DNA from: Candidatus Muiribacterium halophilum
GTDB lineage: Bacteria > Muiribacteriota > Muiribacteriia > Muiribacteriales > Muiribacteriaceae
Assembly (NCBI GenBank): GCA_023228995.1
Contig: JALOAD010000010.1
Location: 18,953-82,952, forward strand
DNA: 64,000 bases
Direction of reading: 5' to 3'
Shown here: positions 15,366 through 24,171 of the stretch, in pieces
Position numbering within the stretch: position 1 is the first letter of the stretch
Layout: every line of letters starts with the position of its first letter
Notes under the pieces: model-generated
Told to the model about the DNA's origin: nothing
Databases searched by the model: none
Seen by the model: only the letters and a program-made list of their open reading frames with translations
Program-made: the position numbers and the translations under genes

Positions 15366-17525
15366 ATGAAATTAACTAAAACTCAGATATTAAGTCTTTT
15401 TGATACATTAATATCAAAAACTTTATATCTGGGTTCTTCTTTTTTTAAGAGAATTGATGAAGCTCAAAGATATAATCAGGATACAATCGAAATTTTACCC
15501 TTTCAACTTGAAAATATAAGTCAAATAAAAAACTCTGATAATTTTAAATGGAGTCTTCTTATAGGTTATCCATTAGGTATTGAAAGTACTAATGCCAAAT
15601 TATATGAAATTGAGAAAAGCCTTGAATTTGCAATTGACGAAATAGTACTAATGCCAAATTTATGCTGGCTTAAAGATGGTGAATATGAAAAAATCAGAAA
15701 AGAATTAAGTATAATAAAAGAAAAAGTTAGAATTCCAGTAAAAGTTATACTCAACAATATTCTTATTACTAGAGAAGAATTTGAAAAGCTCGCACAGATT
15801 ACCGAAAATATGGGAATAATACTTATTCATTCTTATGAAAATCTAAATGTAGAAAAAGAAAAGACCAAATCAAAATTTATTAGACAAACAAATTTTAATG
15901 GACAACTTGTAAGGGTAAAACTCAGAAATAAAGAAATAATAACAGAAAAAATATCTGGATTTGATACTATTTTTAGAGGAAGAAATATAAATTCAGGTTA
16001 TTTATGGAAAAATAATATATTTCAGTATAATTCTTTTGATTTTTTAAATAAAATAATAATAACACCAGGTACTTTAGCTGGAAGCGGCATTTCAGCCTCG
16101 TCTGTTTTATCAGTTGGATTTAAATCTCCTATGAATGAGGGAATAAAAAATCTTGAATTAGAGTGTTTGTTTAGTGATAGGCTTATGGCATGCGGTATCA
16201 AATCATTAGTTATTGATGAAATTGCTGACGAACTTTCTATAATATATATTGCAAAAGATAGAATTGAGATAATACCTACTCCTGAATATGAAAAAATGGA
16301 TATTTCAATTTTGTTTGAAAATATCAGACAAGAGTATGGAGATGTTTCTATAATAGGCATTGGACCTTGTGGAGAAGAAAAATTTATATCATCAACAATA
16401 GTTGCAACAGATCATGAAGGAAATCCAGCTATAATGCCATCCAGAGGTTCTGGTATTGGTGCAATATTTGGTTCTAAAAAAATAAAAGCTGTAATAATAG
16501 AAAATATTAAACAAAATAGCTTTTTTTCAGAAAAAGAAAATAAACTTATAAATTCTTTTGAAGAACATCTTATAGAAAATACAATATCTGGAAGAATGCT
16601 TCCAAGACATTCTACAATGGGTTTTTTTGAAGTTAATAATATGCTTTCTTGTCTTCCATGCGAAAATTATAGGAAATCTTCGCTTGATAACAGCATTATA
16701 AAAAATATAATGGATGATTTTAAATCTAAATTTGATTTGACAAGATCAGAAAACAATATTGTTCGTTTTTTTAATAAACAAAAAAATAAATTTAGAAATA
16801 TTAATTATATTGATTTTGCAGGTCTGGCATTGGTAAACGGAATATACGATATAGATATTTTTTTAGATTTATATGAGTGGTGTTTTGAAAAAGGTGTTGA
16901 TCCGATTGAAATCGGAGGAGCTTTTGCAGTTGCAAATGAAGCTGGTATAATAACAAGTAATGGATTAAATTCTGATTTTTTGGATAATATTTTTGAAAAC
17001 GATGATTGGAGAACAAAAGTTATACTTCAAGGTGGAGCAATTGCATCTAAAACTTTAGGAATAGGAAGAGCTCCTGTAATAAATGGCGAAGTAATGCTTC
17101 CTTATGATATAAGATCTATGGTACTTTCGGGTATTGCTCAAAAAAACGGTATATCAAATGATGAAAGTAATAATTTTTCTCAATCTTATTATTATTCATT
17201 TAGAGATATATCTAATATTGAGGATAAATTGGAAGAAATTAATATTAATATGGAACATCTTAGTACAGCATTGAATGTTCTTGGGCTTTCAAGATATTGT
17301 ATATTTGCTTTTCTTAAAAATACAAAAATGTTCAATCTTGTGATTGATACTATAAATTCGCTTTATAATTCAAAATTATTAAGCGGTGATATACTTAAAA
17401 TTTCAAGGCAAGTTTTAAAATCAGAACAAAAATTTAACAATAAATGCGGTTTGTATTATAATTATAATATTCCGTCCTTTTTTAGAGAAGAGCAAAATAG
17501 CAAAGGAAATATATTTAAATATTAA
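15366..17525 (+). CDS. Fusion of a degenerate DeoC-like domain to an aldehyde:ferredoxin oxidoreductase (AOR)-like protein
   Basis: Residues 25-160 align by eye with the N-terminal two thirds of the neighbouring DeoC: SLLIGYPLGIESTNAKLYEI against [19 protein letters not shown], and VKVILNNILITREEFEKLAQ against [20 protein letters not shown]. The catalytic Asp has become Val and the Schiff-base Lys has become His155. Residues 178-380 follow the tungstopterin AOR N-domain (LVRVKLRNKEIITEK, ITPGTLAGSGISASS, DVSIIGIGPCGEE, SRGSGIGAIFGSKKIKAV). The rest matches AOR domains 2-3 (GVDPIEIGGAFAVANEAGI, KTLGIGRAPVINGE, LGLSRYCIFAF). Of the four cluster Cys, 429, 432 and 645 remain, while the third (C-x2-C-x3-C) is Arg436. 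AORs oxidise aldehydes to acids and reduce ferredoxin. At 719 residues it is longer than the usual 600 or so because of the fused domain. Weak RBS. Confidence 0.87.
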   Translation: MKLTKTQILSLFDTLISKTLYLGSSFFKRIDEAQRYNQDTIEILPFQLENISQIKNSDNFKWSLLIGYPLGIESTNAKLYEIEKSLEFAIDEIVLMPNLCWLKDGEYEKIRKELSIIKEKVRIPVKVILNNILITREEFEKLAQITENMGIILIHSYENLNVEKEKTKSKFIRQTNFNGQLVRVKLRNKEIITEKISGFDTIFRGRNINSGYLWKNNIFQYNSFDFLNKIIITPGTLAGSGISASSVLSVGFKSPMNEGIKNLELECLFSDRLMACGIKSLVIDEIADELSIIYIAKDRIEIIPTPEYEKMDISILFENIRQEYGDVSIIGIGPCGEEKFISSTIVATDHEGNPAIMPSRGSGIGAIFGSKKIKAVIIENIKQNSFFSEKENKLINSFEEHLIENTISGRMLPRHSTMGFFEVNNMLSCLPCENYRKSSLDNSIIKNIMDDFKSKFDLTRSENNIVRFFNKQKNKFRNINYIDFAGLALVNGIYDIDIFLDLYEWCFEKGVDPIEIGGAFAVANEAGIITSNGLNSDFLDNIFENDDWRTKVILQGGAIASKTLGIGRAPVINGEVMLPYDIRSMVLSGIAQKNGISNDESNNFSQSYYYSFRDISNIEDKLEEININMEHLSTALNVLGLSRYCIFAFLKNTKMFNLVIDTINSLYNSKLLSGDILKISRQVLKSEQKFNNKCGLYYNYNIPSFFREEQNSKGNIFKY

Positions 17526-17546
17526 AATTTTTTATAGGGAGGAGAT

Positions 17547-18713
17547 TTGAAAAGAATTTGTATTGTAGTACTTGATAGTGTTGGGGTTGGTTATCTTCCT
17601 GATGCTCATGAATATAATGATTTTGGAGCTAATACTCTTTTACATATAGATGAAAATACAAAGATGAATTTACCTAATATGGAAAAACTTGGTCTTGGTA
17701 ATATTATAGATTTTAAAAATATAAAAAAAGAAGAAAATCCAACAGCATGCTATGGTAAAATGGCTGAACTTTCAAAAGGTAAAGATACAATTACCGGACA
17801 TTGGGAAATTGCTGGTATTGTACTTGAAAAACCTTTTCCAGTTTATGAAAACGGATTTCCAGAAGATATTATTAAAAAATTTGAAAAATTGACTGGAAAA
17901 AAAGTTATTGGAAATAAACCCGCAAGTGGTACAGAAATATTAAAAGAACTTGGAGAAAAACATTTAAGTACAGGTGCTCTTATAGTTTATACATCAGCTG
18001 ATAGTGTTTTTCAAATTGCAGCACATGAGAGTTTGATTCCTGTTGATGAACTTTATGATATTTGCATTAAAGCAAGAAAGCTTCTTACTGGTGAACATAG
18101 TGTTGGAAGAGTTATAGCAAGACCTTTTAATGGAAATAACAAAGATGATTTTAAAAGAACACAAAATAGAAAAGATTTTCCTTTAAGACCTTATGAAAAT
18201 ATGCTTGAAAAATTAAAAGAAAACGGTCTTGATGTAATGGCTGTTGGCAAAATAGAAGATATATTTGCTGGTTACGGAATTACTTTATCATCTGGACATA
18301 ATGATAATAATAAACATGGTGTAGATAATACTATTAAATTTTTAAAAGAAAAAAATAATGGTTTAATATTTACCAATCTTGTTGATTTTGACATGGTATA
18401 TGGTCATAGAAATGATTTTAAAGGATATGCAAAAGCATTGGAAGAATTTGACTCTATGCTTCCAAAATTAATGAATAGTATGAAAGAAGACGATATTTTA
18501 ATTATAACAGCAGATCATGGATGTGATCCTTTGTTTCCTGGAACAGATCATACAAGAGAATATGTACCACTTATTGTTTATGGCAAAAATATAAAAAAAG
18601 GTGTAAATCTAGGAATTAGAAAAGGATTTAACGATATATCTGCAACTGTATTAGAATATTTTAATATTGAAAAAATTACCGGTGAGTCATTTCTCGGGGA
18701 GATAAATGTCTAA
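17547..18713 (+). CDS. deoB: Phosphopentomutase
   Basis: DeoB moves the phosphate of (deoxy)ribose-1-phosphate to the 5 position, producing the DeoC substrate from nucleoside phosphorylase products. The 388-residue protein is a full-length alkaline-phosphatase-superfamily member: metal ligand [11 protein letters not shown] at the N-terminus, catalytic Thr in [31 protein letters not shown] and [10 protein letters not shown]. The start is TTG with GGGAGGAG ending three bases before it. Being directly behind deoC and the AOR fusion, it ties the compartment to DNA or deoxynucleoside breakdown. No DeoA or DeoD phosphorylase or nucleoside transporter is in this window. Confidence 0.96.
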   Translation: MKRICIVVLDSVGVGYLPDAHEYNDFGANTLLHIDENTKMNLPNMEKLGLGNIIDFKNIKKEENPTACYGKMAELSKGKDTITGHWEIAGIVLEKPFPVYENGFPEDIIKKFEKLTGKKVIGNKPASGTEILKELGEKHLSTGALIVYTSADSVFQIAAHESLIPVDELYDICIKARKLLTGEHSVGRVIARPFNGNNKDDFKRTQNRKDFPLRPYENMLEKLKENGLDVMAVGKIEDIFAGYGITLSSGHNDNNKHGVDNTIKFLKEKNNGLIFTNLVDFDMVYGHRNDFKGYAKALEEFDSMLPKLMNSMKEDDILIITADHGCDPLFPGTDHTREYVPLIVYGKNIKKGVNLGIRKGFNDISATVLEYFNIEKITGESFLGEINV

Positions 18714-20823
18714 ATTTGATGAAGTTATCTTTAAATTAAATAGCCGAAATATTAAAGAAAGAATTGAAGCAGTTACTGAACTTGGTGATTTAGGTGATCC
18801 TAGAGGTGTTGAATATCTTATAAATAATCTTCCTGAACTTCATTCAGAATTGAGATTAAATATAATAAGAGCATTAAAAAAAATAAAAGATCCGTCAGCA
18901 AGTGGTCCACTTATAGTAGTTTATGATGAAACTCCTTCTCAGATAATAAGGCATGAGATAATAAATGCATTGCTTGCAATATGTGATGATCATTCTATAA
19001 ACAAACTTATGCAGATTGTAAATGATATTACAGAAGAAATATATCTTCGTGTAACTATACTTAAAGAAATAACAAAATTTAGATTAAAAGATTCTTCTGA
19101 TATAATTAATACTTCGGTTTCTTTGTTAAAAGATAAAAATGTAGAGATTAGAAAAAATGCTCTTAATCTAATAAATGAGTATAGAGTTAGAAATATTCAA
19201 AATTATCTTTTCCCTCTTTTAAAAGAAGATGATATAGAAGTTAGAAATAAAGCTCTTGTATATCTTTATAAAACCGAAGGCGAGGTAGTGATTAACAAAG
19301 TTATAAATATTCTTTCATCCAATCAAGTTGATAATAATGATAAAGCAAAGATAGTTGAGGTGCTTGGAAGTATTAGAGTTGAAAAAGTTGTTAATCTTCT
19401 TAAAAAACTAATTATATGTAATATTGAAATAATCAGAAAAAATGCTATTTTTTCTCTAGTCCATACAGGCGAGAAGGGAATACATGAAGAAATTTCCAAA
19501 AGATTAAAAGATAATTCAGCAGAAGTTAGAAAAGCTGCACTTACAGCACTTACTAATATCAAAGCTTCTATGTATGTAAAAAATATTATTCCATTAATAA
19601 TGGATAAAGATGAAGGTGTTAGAACAGATGCAGTTTATGCTCTTAAAAATCTTATCAATACAGTTGATCTTATTAAACTTGAACCTTTGATGAAAAATCC
19701 AAATCTAAATGTTGTAAGAGCTGTTCTTGAAGTATTTGCAGATAAAAAATATGTACCAGCGGGTTTTTATGATTTAATTAATTCTCTTTATACTTCAGAT
19801 GATGATATAATAAAAAAAGTTGTAATTCGTATTCTTGGTATTAATAAAGATAAAAAAGCTTTTGATAAACTACTTTTGCTTTTTTCAGGCGGAAGTGAAA
19901 ATATAAAAATAGATATACTCTATAATCTCAAAGAGTTTAAAAGTCTTTACACTGTGCTTATTCCATCACTTTTTGAAAAATATAAAGATGAGGATTCAGA
20001 AAAAATCAGAGCTGTTATGACTGATATAATTGCACTTGGTAATGATAGAGAAAGTGGTAAAATATTACTTTATATTGTTAAAAACGAGACAGATGGCCGA
20101 ACCAAAAGTAATGCTGTTGAAGCATTAGAAAATTATGTTGATATAATTGATGAGGTAGATTTGGTAAATACAATAATGCCTTGTCTTAAAGATAGTAACA
20201 ATAGGGTTAAAGCTAATGCTGCTAAAGCATTGTGGACACTTGGCGGGCTTAGAATGGTATCAATGCTTGAAGATATGCTTAGAAGCGAGGATAGATGGCA
20301 GAGAGCGAGTGCATGCTTTGTGCTTGGTGAGATTGCAGCTATTCAGGTTGTACCTGTGCTTAAAAGATGTCTTGATGATTCTGAGGATGTTGTAAGAGGA
20401 AATGCTGTAAAAGCACTTGCAAAATGTGGTGAATTTGATGTAGTGCATGATTATATATCAAAATATAATTCAGAAACAGATGTTGTTAGGCAGGCTATTG
20501 TTTTTTCATGTAGATTTTTTAATAATGATGAAACTAAAGAATTTCTTGTTAATATGCTTGAAGAAAAAAATGCTAATATTTCAAAAGAAGCTGCTTATTC
20601 AATAAAATTCCTAATAAAAGAAGATATATATCTTGTTGAGAAAGTATCTTATAAGATTGAAAAACTTGATAAAGAAATTATAAAAATACTTGTTGACCCT
20701 ATAGGAGACTCTCAGAGTTCATTTGCACTTGAACTACTCGAAAGATTAAGTTATTATGATGATATTGAGATATCTTCAAAAGCATCAAATATATTAAAAA
20801 AGGTAAATAAAGTTGCATTATAA
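18706..20823 (+). CDS. HEAT-repeat protein, unknown function
   Basis: The 705-residue protein is made almost entirely of HEAT/PBS-lyase-type helical repeats. Examples are [66 protein letters not shown] and [14 protein letters not shown], spaced about 31-37 residues through the whole chain. No enzyme motif, signal peptide or TM segment is seen, so it should be a cytoplasmic protein-binding scaffold. It overlaps deoB by 8 bases with its own GGGGA site. A second large HEAT protein occurs at 31.0 kb. Confidence 0.85.
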   Translation: MSKFDEVIFKLNSRNIKERIEAVTELGDLGDPRGVEYLINNLPELHSELRLNIIRALKKIKDPSASGPLIVVYDETPSQIIRHEIINALLAICDDHSINKLMQIVNDITEEIYLRVTILKEITKFRLKDSSDIINTSVSLLKDKNVEIRKNALNLINEYRVRNIQNYLFPLLKEDDIEVRNKALVYLYKTEGEVVINKVINILSSNQVDNNDKAKIVEVLGSIRVEKVVNLLKKLIICNIEIIRKNAIFSLVHTGEKGIHEEISKRLKDNSAEVRKAALTALTNIKASMYVKNIIPLIMDKDEGVRTDAVYALKNLINTVDLIKLEPLMKNPNLNVVRAVLEVFADKKYVPAGFYDLINSLYTSDDDIIKKVVIRILGINKDKKAFDKLLLLFSGGSENIKIDILYNLKEFKSLYTVLIPSLFEKYKDEDSEKIRAVMTDIIALGNDRESGKILLYIVKNETDGRTKSNAVEALENYVDIIDEVDLVNTIMPCLKDSNNRVKANAAKALWTLGGLRMVSMLEDMLRSEDRWQRASACFVLGEIAAIQVVPVLKRCLDDSEDVVRGNAVKALAKCGEFDVVHDYISKYNSETDVVRQAIVFSCRFFNNDETKEFLVNMLEEKNANISKEAAYSIKFLIKEDIYLVEKVSYKIEKLDKEIIKILVDPIGDSQSSFALELLERLSYYDDIEISSKASNILKKVNKVAL

Positions 20824-21586
20824 AAAAAATTTAATAATTAGTCTTGTATTGATTGCCTCTGTAATTTCTATATCGTGTAAAAGAATTCCAGCACCATCAG
20901 GAAGAAACAGAGCTGTTGTATCAAAGACATCATCAGAATATTACACAATATCAAAAGGAGATACTCTTTTTTCTATATCCAAGCAATTTAATGCGAGTAT
21001 AGATTATCTTCAAAAAGTTAATAATATTAAAAATCCTAATTTCCTTCATATAGGACAAAAAATTTATGTTGGAAAAAAAGAGATAAAGCTTGATAGCAGT
21101 GGAGATATAAAAAAAGATAAAAAAATAGTTTCTAATAATAAAAATACAAAAGTAACAAAAATAAATAAAGATAAACCTAATTCTAATGTTAATATAAAAA
21201 ACTATAATGTAAAAGCATTTATAATAATGCCGTCCAACGGAGAAATTCTTTATAAATTCAATGATATGAAAAACGGTATAAGAGTTGAAGGTATTGAGAT
21301 AAAAAATAACAAAGATACTTTTGTAAAAGCAACAGCTTCAGGTGATATTGTTTATGTTGATGAAGATGAAAAAAATAAAATATTAATAATTGATCATAAA
21401 AATAATTTTTATACAGTTTATTCAGATTTAAAAAAAGTTACTGTTAAAATGGGAGATATAGTTAAGGGTGGGGAAGTAATTGGAAGTACAGAACAGGGAA
21501 AAAGCTTTTATTTTGAGCTAAAAAGATTTCAAAATGAAAACAATCCTGTCGCTGTAAATCCTGATTTTTATATTTTGCAGAAATAA
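20813..21586 (+). CDS. LysM and degenerate M23 (NlpD/EnvC-like) lipoprotein
   Basis: The 257-residue protein has a short signal sequence ending SVISISCKR, a plausible relaxed lipobox. A LysM domain follows (YYTISKGDTLFSISKQFN...IGQKIYVG, about residues 42-90), then a Lys/Asn-rich linker and a C-terminal M23 peptidase fold (ASGDIVYVDEDEKNKILIIDHKNNFYTVY). The zinc ligands are gone: the H-L-H motif is SFYFELKR, and the Y-x-H-L motif is YSDL. It is therefore an inactive, NlpD/EnvC-like protein, a family that activates cell-wall amidases during division. The start is TTG at 20813, overlapping the HEAT gene by 11 bases, with only a modest AAAGG site. Confidence 0.8.
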   Translation: MHYKKNLIISLVLIASVISISCKRIPAPSGRNRAVVSKTSSEYYTISKGDTLFSISKQFNASIDYLQKVNNIKNPNFLHIGQKIYVGKKEIKLDSSGDIKKDKKIVSNNKNTKVTKINKDKPNSNVNIKNYNVKAFIIMPSNGEILYKFNDMKNGIRVEGIEIKNNKDTFVKATASGDIVYVDEDEKNKILIIDHKNNFYTVYSDLKKVTVKMGDIVKGGEVIGSTEQGKSFYFELKRFQNENNPVAVNPDFYILQK

Positions 21587-21599
21587 AACGCATTATATT

Positions 21600-21628
21600 T
21601 TGACTAATATATGTTATTTTATTAATAT
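21600..21628 (+). promoter_or_regulatory. Sigma-70-type promoter upstream of the winged-helix gene and surE
   Basis: TTGACT (21600-21605) and TAATAT (21623-21628) are separated by 17 bases. Predicted transcription begins about 25 bases before the ATG at 21660, upstream of the strong AGGAGGT. It would also drive surE and the pseudopilin genes that follow without gaps. Confidence 0.6.
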
Positions 21629-21659
21629 ATATTACAACAAATCCCGCAGGAGGTTACAA

Positions 21660-21887
21660 ATGTATAACATCGGTGAAATCTCAGGAGCTATATGGAAATA
21701 TCTTTCTGAAAATGGAAAAGTACAGTATAAGAAGATGAGAGATGATGTAATGTCTTCATTTGATACTTTGCCAATGAAAGATAATAAATTTTCAATGGCT
21801 ATTGGTTGGCTTGCAAAAGAAGGAAAGCTTAATTTTATCGAAGAAGGCGAAGGTAGAAGATACAGACTTTTTATTGAGTTGAGGTAA
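21660..21887 (+). CDS. Small winged-helix protein (DUF2582-like)
   Basis: The 75-residue protein MYNIGEISGAIWKYLSENG... with KMRDDVMSSFDTLPMKDNKFSMAIGWLAKEGKLNF has the pattern of the small winged-helix proteins often annotated as DUF2582. The I-G-x-x-A-G-x-I/V-W-x-x-L start and the AIGWLAKEGK turn are typical. The family is presumed to bind nucleic acid but its role is unknown. AGGAGGT ends five bases before the ATG. The frame is open further upstream but that part lies over the promoter and carries no RBS. surE starts one base after its stop. Confidence 0.8.
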   Translation: MYNIGEISGAIWKYLSENGKVQYKKMRDDVMSSFDTLPMKDNKFSMAIGWLAKEGKLNFIEEGEGRRYRLFIELR

Positions 21888-21888
21888 A

Positions 21889-22650
21889 ATGAATTTTTTA
21901 TTAGTTAACGATGATGGTATTAAAAGTAAGGGAATTGAATCGCTTGCATGGGAATTATCAAAAAGAGGGAAAGTTTTTATTTTTTCTCCAGAAACGGAAA
22001 AAAGTGCAAGCGGTAGTGCTATGACTATCAATAATAGTATAATTATAAAAGAAAGTCATAATTTTCCTGTTAAAGTAGAAAAAGCATTTGTACTTGAGAA
22101 TGGGTTTCCTGTTGATTGTGCAAAGACTGGAATTTTTGCTTTAAAAAATAAATTTAATATTACTATCGACCTAATTGTATCGGGGATTAATCGGGGAGAA
22201 AATACTGGTATAGATCTTAGATATTCTGGAACTGTAGGTGCTGCATTTGATGGTATTGAAAAAAAAATTCCATCAATAGCTGTTTCGCTTGCATCTTATG
22301 ATTTTGAAAATCCTAGATTTTTGAATGCTGCTGCTTTCACAGGGGACTTTATTGATAAAAACTATAATAAAATAAAGCACGGAAAATGGAAAGATTATTT
22401 GTTTAACATTAATTATCCAGATTGTGATAATGTCACAGAATATGAATTTACAAAACCAGCTGATTTTTATTATGAGGAATATTATGAAATCGAGGAATAT
22501 TCCGAACATTTTAGGATGATGCTTAGAGGTAAAAGAATCTTTGATAGAGATTTTAACAAAGGAACTGATCTTTATGCTATTGAAAATGGAAAAGTCAGTA
22601 TTTCTTTGATTAGACCGGAATATAAATATGACATACCTGAAAAATTTTAA
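21889..22650 (+). CDS. surE: 5'/3'-nucleotidase SurE
   Basis: SurE is a metal-dependent acid phosphatase acting on nucleoside monophosphates. The N-terminal LLVNDDGIKSKGI (metal-binding Asp pair), FSPETEKSASGSAMT, IVSGINRGENTGIDLRYSGTVGAAFDG and PSIAVSL are diagnostic. The length of 253 residues is normal. Its position behind a deoxynucleoside BMC operon is suggestive, but SurE is widespread and the association may be chance. The last 23 bases overlap the first pseudopilin gene. Confidence 0.95.
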   Translation: MNFLLVNDDGIKSKGIESLAWELSKRGKVFIFSPETEKSASGSAMTINNSIIIKESHNFPVKVEKAFVLENGFPVDCAKTGIFALKNKFNITIDLIVSGINRGENTGIDLRYSGTVGAAFDGIEKKIPSIAVSLASYDFENPRFLNAAAFTGDFIDKNYNKIKHGKWKDYLFNINYPDCDNVTEYEFTKPADFYYEEYYEIEEYSEHFRMMLRGKRIFDRDFNKGTDLYAIENGKVSISLIRPEYKYDIPEKF

Positions 22651-22984
22651 AGGTTTTACTATAACTGAAATACTTTTAGTGATAGCTATAATATCAATTT
22701 TAGTGTTTTTTGCTATGATTGAATATAGTGGAAGTAAGTCACAGTTTGAAAAGAAAAAAGTTGAATCAGATCTTGCAAATATAAAAAAAGCAATGTCAAT
22801 GTATGCAATTCAAAATGAAGGTGTTTTACCGACTGATTTTGTTACATTAAAAAATTCCGGTATAATCGAAAAAATCCCTGTAGACCCATGGGGTAAAAGA
22901 TATCAGATTACAATAAAAAGCAATATAATTTATGTTGGTTCATATACTAATGGAACTGTCGAAGTTAATGTAGGAGCAAGATGA
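22628..22984 (+). CDS. GspG-like pseudopilin (type II secretion / type IV pilus system)
   Basis: The 118-residue protein has a prepilin leader with processing site KG/FTITEILLVIAIISILVFFAMI. The conserved Glu is at +5 and a 20-residue hydrophobic helix follows. The C-terminal IPVDPWGKRYQITI matches the D-P-W-G-x-x-Y signature of GspG major pseudopilins. It would be cleaved by a prepilin peptidase, not seen here, and assembled in the inner membrane. It is the first of three pseudopilin genes in a row, overlapping surE by 23 bases. Confidence 0.9.
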   Translation: MTYLKNFKGFTITEILLVIAIISILVFFAMIEYSGSKSQFEKKKVESDLANIKKAMSMYAIQNEGVLPTDFVTLKNSGIIEKIPVDPWGKRYQITIKSNIIYVGSYTNGTVEVNVGAR

Positions 22985-23424
22985 AAAATAAAGGTTTTAC
23001 ATTTATTGAATTAATGGTATCAATGGCAATAATAGCTGTTATTGTTTCTTTTGCTTTGCCATATTATACAGATTATGTAGATGAAGCTAAAACTAAAAAA
23101 ACCTATATGAATCTTGATGCTTTTAAAAAGACTTTGGATTTATATAAAATTGATGCTAATAATACTAGAAAACTTGAAAATAAGATGAGATATGATAATT
23201 GGCAAAATTATCCATATTCAAATAAAGATTTTAATTTAATAGATGTTGTTGAGTATAATTATGCAAGAGATCTTTCTAGATTTGTAAATGGTTGGGGTGA
23301 ACCGTTTTCTATTATAAAAAGATATTCAGGTCCTAAATATTATTCTATGTATGTAATTACTAATATTTATACAAACAATATTAAAATGACAAGAGAGGTG
23401 TTTATTGGTGTACAGGACAGATAA
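22981..23424 (+). CDS. Type IV pilin-like pseudopilin
   Basis: The 147-residue protein begins MKNKGFTFIELMVSMAIIAVIVSFALPYYTDY, a textbook prepilin leader with Glu+5. The body (LDAFKKTLDLYKIDANNTRKLE, WGEPFSIIKRYSGPKYYSMYVI) contains a W-G-E-P-F element like that of GspG (D-P-W-G-x-x-Y/F), so it belongs to the same family but is more divergent. ATGA overlap with the gene before and 17-base overlap with the gene after place all three in one transcript. Confidence 0.88.
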   Translation: MKNKGFTFIELMVSMAIIAVIVSFALPYYTDYVDEAKTKKTYMNLDAFKKTLDLYKIDANNTRKLENKMRYDNWQNYPYSNKDFNLIDVVEYNYARDLSRFVNGWGEPFSIIKRYSGPKYYSMYVITNIYTNNIKMTREVFIGVQDR

Positions 23425-23767
23425 AGGTTTTACTCTTGTTGAAGTTCTTACTGTTTTACTTGTTGTTTCTATTTTAATAGCAGTTATGCTTCCATTTTTT
23501 GGTAATATTTCTGATAAAGTTAGAGCTTATAAAATGAAAATACAAATGGAAGATTTAAAAAAACAAGTTATTAAATACAATATGAAATACAATGAATTTC
23601 CAGATTCTCTTTCACAACTTCAGGGTGAATTTATTATTAAAGTACCTTTAAATCCTAGTGGGAAATTATTTTTTATTGAAAAAGATATTAACGGAGATTT
23701 TTTTATAAAAAGCGAATCCAATAATCCAGAATTTACATTTAAATTATTTATAGCTTCTGAAAATTAG
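23408..23767 (+). CDS. Type IV pilin-like pseudopilin
   Basis: The 119-residue protein begins MYRTDKGFTLVEVLTVLLVVSILIAVMLPFFG with prepilin processing site and Glu+5. The remainder is a short helix (MKIQMEDLKKQVIKYNMKYN) and a compact C-terminal part with FPDSLSQLQ and VPLNPSGKLFF, again GspG-like (L-x-P-x-G-x-x-x-x-Y/F). GTG at 23408 is chosen because GAGAGGTG at 23392-23399 is 8 bases upstream; an in-frame TTG lies one codon earlier. It is the last gene before a repeat-rich gene-free island. Confidence 0.87.
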   Translation: MYRTDKGFTLVEVLTVLLVVSILIAVMLPFFGNISDKVRAYKMKIQMEDLKKQVIKYNMKYNEFPDSLSQLQGEFIIKVPLNPSGKLFFIEKDINGDFFIKSESNNPEFTFKLFIASEN

Positions 23768-23904
23768 TTTTTTAAATCTATATTGCTTTTAGCAAGATTT
23801 TGCCTAGTCATGTTATGATTTCGCCAAGATATATGCTTTGGGATATTATGACTTCAGCATAGATTGCTGACAAGTCAGCATTTTTGAGCTTCGCTCAAGT
23901 CTTA

Positions 23905-24154
23905 AACCTAGTTTTACTTGTAAAACTATATAGTGAGCAAAGCAAACCAGGCTGTTGAAAAACTAAAAAAATCAAAGATTGATACAAAATAGGGTCTGTG
24001 CCGAACTCTAAATTTAGCTTACATAGATCGGCCTGACCATGCTGTTTATTTTTAAAGTTAATTTTGAAAAAAGAAAACTGCATTTTTCAACAGCCTCGAA
24101 CTATGATGTCAGACTGATATTATCAGTTTCTGACATCATAGTGCATTTATGCAC
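23905..24154 (-). repeat. Dispersed multi-hairpin repeat, copy B (interrupted by an inverted-repeat element)
   Basis: Read on the minus strand from 24154 to 24097 and then 23948 to 23905, this segment matches the uninterrupted copy at 62597-62678. GTGCAT-nn-ATGCAC is followed by the ATGATGTC/GACATCAT stem, AGTTCG, then GTTTGCTTTGCTCAC and the TAGTTTTAC/GTAAAACTA stem and AGGTT. The distal 43 bases match in 37 positions. Both internal stems differ from copy A by paired changes that keep base pairing. In this copy the loop of the second hairpin is longer and itself palindromic (CTGATA-T-TATCAG). Confidence 0.82.
23949..24096. mobile_element. 148-bp inverted-repeat element (MITE-like), no coding capacity
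   Basis: The ends AGGCTGTTGAAAAA (23949-23962) and TTTTTCAACAGCCT (24083-24096) are perfect 14-bp terminal inverted repeats. The 120-base interior has no gene. It splits the palindromic repeat that exists uninterrupted at 62.6 kb. Comparing filled and empty sites shows flanks CAAAC on the left and CGAAC on the right, an imperfect 5-base target duplication. This fits a non-autonomous transposon moved by a transposase encoded elsewhere; no such gene is in this window. Confidence 0.72.
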
Positions 24155-24171
24155 TTATAAACTATTTTTAT

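Larger units (their letters stand above)
23768..24171. other. Gene-free repeat island between convergent genes
   Basis: About 400 bases with no plausible gene, filled with short palindromes having 2-3 base loops. These are TGCTGAC-AA-GTCAGCA (23865-23880), TTGAGC-TTC-GCTCAA (23884-23898), TAGTTTTAC-TT-GTAAAACTA (23909-23928), a nested 13-bp hairpin (24101-24141) and GTGCAT-TT-ATGCAC (24141-24154). Most of it is explained by a dispersed palindromic repeat split by an inverted-repeat element, both listed separately. No terminator-type T-run follows the hairpins. Confidence 0.8.

Noticed and set aside
20813-21586. Annotating the LysM protein as an active M23 endopeptidase
   Set aside because: The zinc ligands of the fold are replaced (SFYFE in place of H-L-H-F-E, YSDL in place of Y-x-H-L).
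24101-24141. Strong nested hairpin as rho-independent terminator of the pseudopilin or lipoprotein gene
   Set aside because: There is no T-run after the stem on either strand, and the hairpin is part of the dispersed repeat.
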